Shown: in pieces, positions 19,149 to 26,800 of the stretch
Layout: each line of letters starts with the position of its first letter
Position numbering within the stretch: position 1 is the first letter of the stretch
From: Actinomycetota bacterium
GTDB lineage: Bacteria > Actinomycetota > Actinomycetes > S36-B12 > FW305-bin1
Assembly: GCA_004297305.1 (NCBI GenBank)
Contig: SCTR01000006.1
Span: 380,129 to 444,128 of the forward strand
Reading direction: 5' to 3'
Length of the DNA stretch: 64,000 nt
Program-made: the position numbers and the translations under genes
The notes under the pieces: generated by a model
Told to the model about the DNA's origin: nothing
Seen by the model: only the letters and a program-made list of their open reading frames with translations
The model's database searches: none

Positions 19149-20273
19149 TCACACCGCCGCAGCGGAGCCGGGCGCGGCGGACACCCCGGCCAACTCGAGC
19201 TCGGCTGACCGGACGCACCGAGCCTGTCCGCCAGGATCGGTGGGCCGCAAGGGGATCGGCTCGACCGTGCATCGATCGGGCTCGCAGTAGTCACACCGCG
19301 GGTTGAACCGACAGCCGTGCGGCCAGGCGGTCGGTGCCGGCACGGTGCCACGGATGAATCCGAATCGGCCCGTACCGGCGCCGGCCATGCCCGGTATCGA
19401 GCCGAGCAGCCCAGCGGTGTACGGATGCTGGGGAGTCCGGAACACCTGGTGGGTATTGCCGATCTCGACGATCTCTCCGGCGTACATCACCGCAACCCGG
19501 TCGCACAGTTCCGAGACGACACCGAGGTCGTGGGTGATGAAGACCACCGACAGCCCCAGGTCCGCGCGCAACCGGTCCAGCAGCGCCAGGACGTTGCTCT
19601 GCACGGTGACGTCGAGCGCGGTCGTCGGTTCGTCGGCGAACAACAGCGCGGGCTCGCACACCAGGGCCATAGCCAGCATCACCCGCTGGCACATCCCGCC
19701 GCTGAGCATGTGCGGGTAGGCATCGATTCGCTCGGCGGCCCGGGGAATCTCGACGAGGTCGAGCATCTCCTTGGCGCGCGCCCGGGCAGCCGACCTGCTC
19801 AGTCCGAGGTGTTGCCGCGCCGGTTCGGCGATCTGGTCGCCGATGGTGAACGCCGGGTTCAGGCATCGCAACGCGTCCTGGAAGATCATCGCCAGCTGCC
19901 TGCCCCGCAGCGTCCTGAGTTCTTCGCCGGGCAACTGCAACAGGTCACGGCCGCGGAACTTGGCGCTGCCGGCGGCGACCCTGCCATTGGCCGGCAGCAG
20001 TCCCATGATCCCCAGGCTGGTCGTGGTCTTGCCCGAGCCGGATTCACCGACCAGGCCGAGCGCCTCACCACGGCCGACCTGGAAGCTCACGTTCTGGACG
20101 ACCCGCGCGAGGCCCGCGGAAGTACGGAACTCGATGGACAGGCCCGAGACCTCCAGCAACGGGGCGTCCGGCTGGCCGGCAGGCCCCGCAGTTCCGTCGG
20201 CCGACAGCGTCCCGCCGGGCAACTCGGTCCCCCCCGGTGCCGCACTCCCGCCGGGCGTTCCTTCCACGCTCAC
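19149..20273 (-). CDS. Oligopeptide-type ABC importer, ATP-binding protein D
   Basis: The 374-residue ATPase shows Walker A GESGSGKTTTSLG, the signature LSGGMCQRVMLAMAL, Walker B LLFADEPTTALD and the cysteine-rich C-terminal extension (CRFNPRCDYCEPDRC). It starts with GTG directly after the stop codon of the permease C gene, with no base between them, so translation is tightly coupled. Confidence 0.93.
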   Translation of the reverse strand: MSVEGTPGGSAAPGGTELPGGTLSADGTAGPAGQPDAPLLEVSGLSIEFRTSAGLARVVQNVSFQVGRGEALGLVGESGSGKTTTSLGIMGLLPANGRVAAGSAKFRGRDLLQLPGEELRTLRGRQLAMIFQDALRCLNPAFTIGDQIAEPARQHLGLSRSAARARAKEMLDLVEIPRAAERIDAYPHMLSGGMCQRVMLAMALVCEPALLFADEPTTALDVTVQSNVLALLDRLRADLGLSVVFITHDLGVVSELCDRVAVMYAGEIVEIGNTHQVFRTPQHPYTAGLLGSIPGMAGAGTGRFGFIRGTVPAPTAWPHGCRFNPRCDYCEPDRCTVEPIPLRPTDPGGQARCVRSAELELAGVSAAPGSAAAV

Positions 20274-21200
20274 CTAGATCCCTCCACCGGTGCGCAGCGA
20301 GTCCTGCATCTCGTCGCCGAGGGAGGCAACCAGGTAGATGACGATGCCGAGCAGGATGGACGGCGGGAAGATCGGCCACGCCGCCTGGCCGATACTGGTG
20401 AACGCGCTGGAGATCATGGTCCCCAGACTCGACGCGGGCGGTTGGGTCCCCAGGCCGAGGAAGCTGAGCCCCGCTTCGACCACGACGGCGAAGCCGAAGC
20501 CGAACGTCGCCTGGACCAGCAACGGCGGCATGCTGTTGGGAAGCGCGTGCCGGACCAGCATGCGCGGAGTCGAACACCCGGCGGCGCGGGCCGCCTCCAT
20601 GTAGCTGCGTTCTCGCACACTCTGCGTCGTCGCGCGCGCGATCCGGAAGAAACGCGGCGACAGCAACAGGCCCACCGCGACCATGGCCTGCACCAGCCCC
20701 GGACCCAGGATGGCGATCACCGACAGCGCGAAGATGACTCCGGGGATGGACAGCAGGACGTCGGCGACGGTGTTGGCCACCGAGGCGAACCATCCCTTCC
20801 GCCAGCCGGCGAGCATCCCCGTCGGTACGCCGAGGACCACCGCGACACTGACGGCGACCGCGCCGGCGGCCAGGCTCAGCCGCAGCCCGTAGAGCAGCAG
20901 CGTCAGGATGTCCCGCCCGAAACGATCGGTACCGAGCAGGTGTTCGGCACTGGGTCCCTGCAGGCGGGCGAAGAGGTTCTGCTCGTTCTCGCCGTACGGC
21001 GCGATCCAGGGTGCCAGCAGAGCGAGGACGATCAGGACCACCAGCAGCAGGGCCAGGACCTTGCTGCGGCGCGAACGGAACAGCGCACGGAGGATGACGA
21101 AGCGTCGCGGCGCGCGTTGCCGGCTCTCGGCCGGCGACGTCGAGCCGCTCCCGCCCGCAGGCGCTGCCGGTTCGGCTGCGTAGGTAGCCATCGGTCTCAC
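20274..21200 (-). CDS. Oligopeptide-type ABC importer, permease C
   Basis: This 308-residue inner-membrane permease has the N-terminal OppC_N region, about six helices and the EAA loop (YMEAARAAGCSTPRMLVRHALPN) that docks on the ATPases. The GTG start overlaps the permease B stop by four bases (GTGA); an ATG three codons later is possible. Confidence 0.93.
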   Translation of the reverse strand: MRPMATYAAEPAAPAGGSGSTSPAESRQRAPRRFVILRALFRSRRSKVLALLLVVLIVLALLAPWIAPYGENEQNLFARLQGPSAEHLLGTDRFGRDILTLLLYGLRLSLAAGAVAVSVAVVLGVPTGMLAGWRKGWFASVANTVADVLLSIPGVIFALSVIAILGPGLVQAMVAVGLLLSPRFFRIARATTQSVRERSYMEAARAAGCSTPRMLVRHALPNSMPPLLVQATFGFGFAVVVEAGLSFLGLGTQPPASSLGTMISSAFTSIGQAAWPIFPPSILLGIVIYLVASLGDEMQDSLRTGGGI

Positions 21201-22237
21201 GCCCCTGCCGGCCGGCGAAGCCTGGGATCGAAGTACAGATACGACAGATCGACGATGAAATTGACCAACAGGACGACGAGCGCCGTCAGCAGGACGATCG
21301 CCTGGATCACCGGGAAGTCACTGCGAACAACGGCGTTGTACGCCAGATGCCCGAGACCGGGCAGGTTGAAGATCGACTCCACGATCACCGAGCCGCCGAC
21401 GATCACCCCGAACTGCAGGCCGACCACCGTGATCACCGCGACGCCGGCGTTCTTCATCGCGTGCTTGCCGACGATCTTGCGCAGTTTCAGGCCTTTCGCC
21501 CGAGCCGTCCGGATATAGCTCTCCTGCAGTTCTCCCACGATCGCCGCTCGCACCTGGCGGGCGACCTCGGCCATGAGGTGGAACCCGAGCGCCAGGGCGG
21601 GTAGCAACAGGTGCGAGAGCCAGGGAACGAAACCGTCACTGAGCGGGACGAACCCCAGTGCCGGCAGCCAGCCGAGCCGCACCGCGAAGACGAGGACGAG
21701 GATCGGGCCCAGCACGAACGCCGGGACGGCCAGCGCGACCGTCGAGAATCCGGTCACGAACCGGTCGATCACGCTGCCCTGCCAGATCGCGGCGACCGCG
21801 CCAGCCGGAACTCCCACGAGGATGACGAGGAACATCGTCACCACCGCCAGCGAGAGCGTCACCGGCACCGCGTGCGCCACGATGCTGACGACCGACTCGC
21901 CCCGGAAGAGCGATACCGAACTTCCCAGATCGCCGTGCAAGAGCCCCTGCAGGTAGCCGACGTACCGGCTGGCGAAGGACTGGTCGAGTCCCATCGCCGT
22001 CCGGATCGCGTTCAACTGCTCGGCAGTGGCGTCCTCGCCCCCGGCGCGCTGGGCCGGGTCACCCGGCACCAGCGCGACCAGGACGAAGGCGACGAACGTC
22101 ACCAACAGGGCGACGAACGCGATCCGGATGATCCGCCAGAGGATGTACTGCAGGAGAGGGTGCCGTCGCCGCCGGGTGACCTGAGCGGTCTCGACGGCCT
22201 CCTGCTCCTGTTCGGTGACAGCAGACGTCAGTGTCAT
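21197..22237 (-). CDS. Oligopeptide-type ABC importer, permease B
   Basis: This 346-residue permease has the typical N-terminal helix followed by VPGDPAQRAGGEDAT, about six helices and the EAA loop (YIRTARAKGLKLRKIVGKHAMKN). ATG start; it follows the binding-protein gene by 19 bases and overlaps permease C. Confidence 0.93.
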   Translation of the reverse strand: MTLTSAVTEQEQEAVETAQVTRRRRHPLLQYILWRIIRIAFVALLVTFVAFVLVALVPGDPAQRAGGEDATAEQLNAIRTAMGLDQSFASRYVGYLQGLLHGDLGSSVSLFRGESVVSIVAHAVPVTLSLAVVTMFLVILVGVPAGAVAAIWQGSVIDRFVTGFSTVALAVPAFVLGPILVLVFAVRLGWLPALGFVPLSDGFVPWLSHLLLPALALGFHLMAEVARQVRAAIVGELQESYIRTARAKGLKLRKIVGKHAMKNAGVAVITVVGLQFGVIVGGSVIVESIFNLPGLGHLAYNAVVRSDFPVIQAIVLLTALVVLLVNFIVDLSYLYFDPRLRRPAGA

Positions 22238-22256
22238 CGGCTAGCCGAGATTGCCA

Positions 22257-23810
22257 TCAACTGCCGACCTTGATCTGCAGATGGCTGGGGTCGGCGCCAG
22301 AGGTTTGGACGTTGGTGTAGCTCATGGAGGTGAGTCCGACGAGATTCTTGCTGCCGACGTAAGTGTGTTCAGGGGCACACACCGGAACCCAGACCGGCTT
22401 GTCCAGCAGGTACGTGGTCACCTTCCCGAACTCGGTGTCGCGAGCTGCACTGCCCAGGGGTTGGACACGGGCGGTGTTCACCAGGGCGAGCAGTTCGGGG
22501 TAGTTCTTGGTGCCCGGGTTCGCCGCGCCGAAGGCGAAGCCGTCCAGATACGCCGTCGGGTCCGGCGCGGTGGCCGTGGTCCCGATCAGGAAGGCGTGAT
22601 ATCCGCCCTCGGAGAAGGTACGGCGACCGAGGTTGGCCTCGATTTTGGTCTGGACGACGTTGAAACCGAGCGCGGTGAGCTGCGCCTGAAGGATGTCGGT
22701 GATCGTGGCATGCGGTTCGAGGTTGATCGACAGCAGCTTGATCGTCGCTCCGTTGGCCCCGGCTGTCGAGATCAGCCGCTTGGCCTCGGTCACGTTGTAG
22801 TTGATCGAGTCCTTGGTGTGCCCGGAGATTCCTTCAGGGAAGGGCTGCTGCAGCGGCTGGCAGTGACCGTTCAGGCCGGCGTTGACGGCATTCCGGTCGA
22901 TACCGATGCTGATGGCCCGGCGTACGTCAGGGTTGTCCAGCGGCGCCAGCTTGTCGTTGAGCAGGAGCGCCAGCGGACTGATCGACTGAACCGTGGAGAC
23001 CTGCAATCCGGAGTTCTTGGCCTGGTCGGCGGTGACCGCCGACAACGACGTCTGGTCGACCGCATTGGTCTGCAGCGCACTGAGCCTGGCCTGCTCGGAC
23101 AGGATCAGCTGATTGCGAGCCTTGGCCGGGAACTGCTGCGAGGTGTCCCAGTATCCGGGATTGCGGGTGAAGTCGTAGGTCAACGCCGTGTCCGCACTGG
23201 TCAACGTGTACGGGCCGGTCCCGACCGGGGTCTTGGCCAGCTTCGCCGAATCGGCGAACGCGGCCGGGCTGATCATGAAGCCGGCGGTCGACGTGAGGGT
23301 GTAGATGAACGCCGGCTCCGCTTTGGTCAGCTTCAGGATCACCGTGGAATCGCCGGACGCCTCGATGCTGCTGAGCTTGGACAGCGCCGTCGCGGTGACC
23401 GTGCCGGTCTTCTGCGCCCGCTGGAGGTTGGCCACGACCGCGGCCGCGTTGAACGGCGTCCCGTCGGTGAACTTCACTCCGGTACGCAAGGTCAACGTCA
23501 ACGTGGTCCCAGCCGCGTCGAACTTGTACTCCGTGGCGAGCATCGGTTGCACGGCATTCTTCACGTCCACCTGGAGCAACCGGTCATACACCATCGTGTG
23601 GAACTGGAAGTCGCCGTTGAATCCGGCGTCGTTCGGCGGATCGAAGTTCGCTGCGGCGTTATTCGAGTGGGCGATCCGCAGCGTGGCGTTCGTGTCGATC
23701 TGCACCGGTCCACTGGACTGGCTCGACCCGCTTCCCCCACCGCTGCAGGCACTCAGGACTATGGCGGACGCAGCAACGACACCGATCCACAACGGCTGAC
23801 GCTTTGGCAC
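22257..23810 (-). CDS. Family 5 extracellular solute-binding lipoprotein
   Basis: The 517-residue substrate-binding protein begins with a lipoprotein signal (VPKRQPLWIGVVAASAIVLSAC, lipobox LSAC) and matches SBP family 5 (DppA/OppA type), for example FTDGTPFNAAAVVANLQRA. It captures the substrate outside the membrane for the two permeases downstream. The GTG start has AGGAGGA at the right distance; upstream starts would bury the signal peptide. First gene of the importer operon. Confidence 0.94.
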   Translation of the reverse strand: MPKRQPLWIGVVAASAIVLSACSGGGSGSSQSSGPVQIDTNATLRIAHSNNAAANFDPPNDAGFNGDFQFHTMVYDRLLQVDVKNAVQPMLATEYKFDAAGTTLTLTLRTGVKFTDGTPFNAAAVVANLQRAQKTGTVTATALSKLSSIEASGDSTVILKLTKAEPAFIYTLTSTAGFMISPAAFADSAKLAKTPVGTGPYTLTSADTALTYDFTRNPGYWDTSQQFPAKARNQLILSEQARLSALQTNAVDQTSLSAVTADQAKNSGLQVSTVQSISPLALLLNDKLAPLDNPDVRRAISIGIDRNAVNAGLNGHCQPLQQPFPEGISGHTKDSINYNVTEAKRLISTAGANGATIKLLSINLEPHATITDILQAQLTALGFNVVQTKIEANLGRRTFSEGGYHAFLIGTTATAPDPTAYLDGFAFGAANPGTKNYPELLALVNTARVQPLGSAARDTEFGKVTTYLLDKPVWVPVCAPEHTYVGSKNLVGLTSMSYTNVQTSGADPSHLQIKVGS

Positions 23811-24357
23811 AAGTCCTCCTGAGTACGCCCAGACAGTCAACGGCGCTTGATCCTCACAGCGGCCAAGAAGTCGTGTCAAGAGCACTTGATCACCGACTGG
23901 CCATCGCGACGGACGCGATGCTGAGAGGTTGTCGATTCGTTACCTATTTGCCTTTCGCCGGCAGCTGGTATGTGTGGCCTACTGCAGCGATCGTACGAAT
24001 TCGTCACTTATGACGGCGACGGCATGAGCTGTTTCGGACATGACGTCGTCAGCCGTTACGGGCACGACGACAAATAGCCGGCAAACACTCAATGGACCCT
24101 CGGTCTGGCCCATGTCACGGCGGACCGAGGCGACTGAATGCCGGGTGAAGGTCGGCCGCTGGGGCAGCCGACTGTGGTGCGCTTGGGGTGCTCTGTCGGG
24201 ATCTGGCTCCTGAGGCCGATCCTCAGGATCAGCAAAAGCTAGCCGCCCGCCGTCCCCGTGTCGATGGTCGAAGCCAAGATCTTTTCCGCCGCAGGTGCGC
24301 TTCGGAAGTCACCACCGCGCTTGCCTTGATTCGTACAAGTGTGCGAATGTCGGCACC
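23811..24357. other. Divergent intergenic region, importer operon / mutasome
   Basis: These 547 bases separate the leftward importer operon from the rightward imuA'-imuB-dnaE2 operon. Apart from the LexA-like box at 24330-24347, I see a 10-bp palindrome ACGAATTCGT at 23995-24004. No coding region is supported. The sequence is visibly less GC-rich than its surroundings between about 23930 and 24080. Confidence 0.6.
24330..24347. promoter_or_regulatory. LexA-like SOS box of the mutasome operon
   Basis: TTCGTACAAGTGTGCGAA ends 10 bases before the imuA' ATG. The layout CGnAC-N4-GTnCG fits the actinobacterial LexA box CGAAC-N4-GTTCG except that the third base of each half-site differs. The mutasome is SOS-induced in its known hosts, which supports the call. 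So short a distance to the start suggests a very short or leaderless transcript. Confidence 0.65.
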
Positions 24358-25032
24358 ATGGCCAGCTCCCCGGTGGCGGCTCCCGTCGAGCCTCCGGCAC
24401 TCGCGACGCTCGCGACACGCCTCGGGGTCACCCGCGGCGATCCGCGAGGCGCCGCGTTGCTGCCGGTGCAGCCGCAATTAGCGGGGCTGCTGCCGGCCGG
24501 CGGACTGCGGCGCGGATCGATCGTGCGGGTGGAACGCTCCCTCGGGCTGGTGTTTGCGCTGCTCGACCGCGCATCGCAGACCGGTTCCTGGGTCGTGGCC
24601 GTGGGGATGGCGGACCTGGGAGTACTCGCCGCGATCGAGCAGGGAGTCGATCCAGCGCGGTTCGCGCTCGTCCCTTCACCGGGACCGCAGTGGCCGCTGG
24701 TCGTGGCCGCTCTGCTCGACGCCGCCGACATCGTCGTACTACGGCCGCCCGGGACCGTCAGCGCCGCAGACACGCGACGGCTGACCTCCCGAGTCCGGGA
24801 CCGGGGCGCCGTCCTGCTCGTCCTCGGACCGTGGGCGGGTGCCGAGGTCGTGCTGCGCAGCGGTGAGTTCCATTGGTATGGCGTGGGTTCCGGCTACGGC
24901 CGACTGCGCGGTGCCCGGCTCGATGTCACGTCGACCGGCCGAGGGGCGGCGAGCCGCCCGCGGCACGCCGTGGTGCAGTTCGGCGACATCCCGGACCCGC
25001 CGGACCCTCGCGCCGAGGCAACGGCGGCGTAG
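24358..25032 (+). CDS. imuA: ImuA'-like mutasome protein
   Basis: The 224-residue protein has a RecA-like core seen in ImuA'/SulA-related proteins (LLPAGGLRRGSIVRVE, SWVVAVGMADLGVLAAIEQGVD, ADIVVLRPPG). In mycobacteria ImuA' and ImuB bring DnaE2 to damaged DNA for mutagenic repair. The start MASSPVAAP follows a LexA-like box. It is followed by imuB and dnaE2. Its stop lies in a 26-bp sequence that is repeated 35 bases later at the imuB start. Confidence 0.86.
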   Translation: MASSPVAAPVEPPALATLATRLGVTRGDPRGAALLPVQPQLAGLLPAGGLRRGSIVRVERSLGLVFALLDRASQTGSWVVAVGMADLGVLAAIEQGVDPARFALVPSPGPQWPLVVAALLDAADIVVLRPPGTVSAADTRRLTSRVRDRGAVLLVLGPWAGAEVVLRSGEFHWYGVGSGYGRLRGARLDVTSTGRGAASRPRHAVVQFGDIPDPPDPRAEATAA

Positions 25033-25078
25033 TCGTGGGCCGCCATGCCACGGCAACGGCGGCGTAGCCATGGGCCGT
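25017..25078 (+). repeat. Direct repeat spanning imuA' stop and imuB start
   Basis: A sequence beginning GGCAACGGCGGCGTAG starts at 25017 and again at 25052, with only two differences over about 26 bases. The first copy holds the imuA' stop (TAG 25030-25032) followed by GTG; the second holds a TAG followed by the imuB ATG at 25070. The GTG at 25035 opens a 10-codon frame that ends at the second TAG, two bases before imuB. It looks like a 35-bp tandem duplication. Confidence 0.85.
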
Positions 25079-26800
25079 CCGGACCCGGCACGCACCGTCG
25101 TCGTCGTCTGCCCCGACTGGCCGATCACCGCCGCCGGTATCAGCCCGGACACCCCCGCGGCGGTCCTACAGGCCAACCGGGTCGTCGCGGTGTCCGTGGC
25201 CGCCCGGGCTGACGGCGTACGCCACGGACACCGCCGCCGTGAGGCCCAGGCCCGCTGCCCGGAACTCCTCCTCCTTGCTCACGACCCGGACCGGGACGCG
25301 CGAGCGTTCGAGCCGGTCGTGACCGCGGTGGAGGAACTCGCTCCCGGCGTCGCCGTCGTCGGCCCGGGGATCCTCGCGGTCCGGGCCCAAGGCCCCGCCC
25401 GCTACTTCGGCGGCGAGGACCAGGTCGTCGAGCTCCTCGGCGCCGCGGTCGAGACCCAGCTCACCGGGACCACACCCGGGACCCGGGTCGGCGTGGCCGA
25501 CGGGCTGTTCACCGCCCTGGTCGCCAGCACGGACTACCGCGTCGTCCCTCCGGGTGGCAGCGCGACCTTCCTCGCCCCGTACGACATCGCGACGTTGCGA
25601 GTCGCCGGCACCGCCGGCGCCGGTCCCGAACGGGACGACTTCGTCGCGGTGCTGCGGCGGCTGGGACTGCGGACCCTCGGCGCGTTCGCCGCACTGTCGG
25701 CAGCCGACGTCGCCTCCCGATTCGATACCGGTGCCGTCGTCGCCCATCGACTGGCCCGGGGACTCGATCCCTATCCCATCGTCGGCCGCGCGATCCCGAT
25801 CGATCTGGCGGTCGGCGCGGAGTTCGACCCGCCCGCCGACCAGGTCGAGCCCGCCGCCTTCGCCGCCCGTGCCGTCGCCGGGCAACTGCAGGACAGGCTC
25901 GCCGCGCACGGCCTGGCGTGCACGCGCCTCCTGATCGAAATCGTCACGACCGCCGCAGAACACCACGCCCGGCACTGGCGTGGCGACGGCGCGCTCACCG
26001 CGACCGCGATCGCCGACCGGATCCGCTGGCAGCTCGACGGCTGGCTCAGCGGACGGGCCTCGGCCCGGCCGACCGGTGGGATCGCGCGGCTCCGCCTTAT
26101 CGCCGAGGAAGTCGTGCAGTACAGCGGGTTCCAGCTTTCACTGTGGGGTGCCGAACGTGCCGAGGACGATGCCCGCGTCCATCGGGCACTGGCCCGCGTC
26201 CAGGGCATGGTCGGGGCGGAGGCGGTCGTAATCGCGGTGCCCGGTGGCGGTCGCGGACCGGCCGAGCGGATACGCCTGGTGGCCTGGCAGGACGAGCCGG
26301 CGCCGGCCTATCCGGCAGCCCCACCCTGGCCCGGGCGGCTACCCGGTCCGCATCCCACGACGCTGCCCGCCGTCGCCGAGCCGGTCGAGGTCCAGGACGC
26401 AGCGGGAAAACCGGTGACGGTGAGTTCCCGACAACAGCTCAGCGCTGCCCCGGCGATCGTCCGGCGCGGCGGGATCGACCGTGCGGTGCTCGCCTGGGCC
26501 GGGCCCTGGACGCTGGACGAACGCTGGTGGGACCCGGCGGCGGCCCGGCGAGTGGCCAGGCTGCAGGTCGTCCTCGGGCGCAGCGCTGCCGCCACCGATC
26601 CCGTTCCGACCGAGTCCGTTTCGGTTGATTCCGTTTCGGTTGATTCCGTGTCGGCCGATGCTGTTCCGACTGAGTCTGTTTCGGCCGATGCGTGCCACGG
26701 CGCGGCGGGATACGGCGCTGCGGGACATGGCGTCGAGGGCGCCGCGCTGCTGCTGGCGCGCGAATCCGGCCGATGGGTGATCGAGGGGTCGTACGACTGA
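25070..26800 (+). CDS. imuB: ImuB, catalytically inactive Y-family polymerase homologue
   Basis: ImuB is the hub of the mutasome: it binds the sliding clamp, ImuA' and DnaE2. The 576-residue protein keeps the Y-family fold (ARADGVRHGHRRREAQARCP, RYFGGEDQVVELL, LGLRTLGAFAALSAADVASRF) but lacks the catalytic acidic residues at the N-terminus (CPDWP where DCFF is usual) and in the SxDE motif (VGPGILAVRAQG). A clamp-binding motif QLSLW lies at residues 355-359. Near the C-terminus six acidic pentapeptides (SVSVD/PVPTE) come from a 15-bp repeat. Stop and dnaE2 start overlap by one base. Confidence 0.92.
   Translation: MGRPDPARTVVVVCPDWPITAAGISPDTPAAVLQANRVVAVSVAARADGVRHGHRRREAQARCPELLLLAHDPDRDARAFEPVVTAVEELAPGVAVVGPGILAVRAQGPARYFGGEDQVVELLGAAVETQLTGTTPGTRVGVADGLFTALVASTDYRVVPPGGSATFLAPYDIATLRVAGTAGAGPERDDFVAVLRRLGLRTLGAFAALSAADVASRFDTGAVVAHRLARGLDPYPIVGRAIPIDLAVGAEFDPPADQVEPAAFAARAVAGQLQDRLAAHGLACTRLLIEIVTTAAEHHARHWRGDGALTATAIADRIRWQLDGWLSGRASARPTGGIARLRLIAEEVVQYSGFQLSLWGAERAEDDARVHRALARVQGMVGAEAVVIAVPGGGRGPAERIRLVAWQDEPAPAYPAAPPWPGRLPGPHPTTLPAVAEPVEVQDAAGKPVTVSSRQQLSAAPAIVRRGGIDRAVLAWAGPWTLDERWWDPAAARRVARLQVVLGRSAAATDPVPTESVSVDSVSVDSVSADAVPTESVSADACHGAAGYGAAGHGVEGAALLLARESGRWVIEGSYD
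26601..26690 (+). repeat. 15-bp tandem repeat, six copies, inside imuB
   Basis: Six 15-base units run without a gap; two are identical (CCGTTTCGGTTGATT) and the others differ by 1-5 bases. They keep frame and add a Ser/Val/Asp-rich linker near the ImuB C-terminus. The units are poorer in GC than the flanking gene. Confidence 0.9.

Noticed and set aside
19317-21518. 733-codon rightward frame over the ABC importer genes
   Set aside because: The leftward genes have full ATPase and permease motifs; this frame has none.
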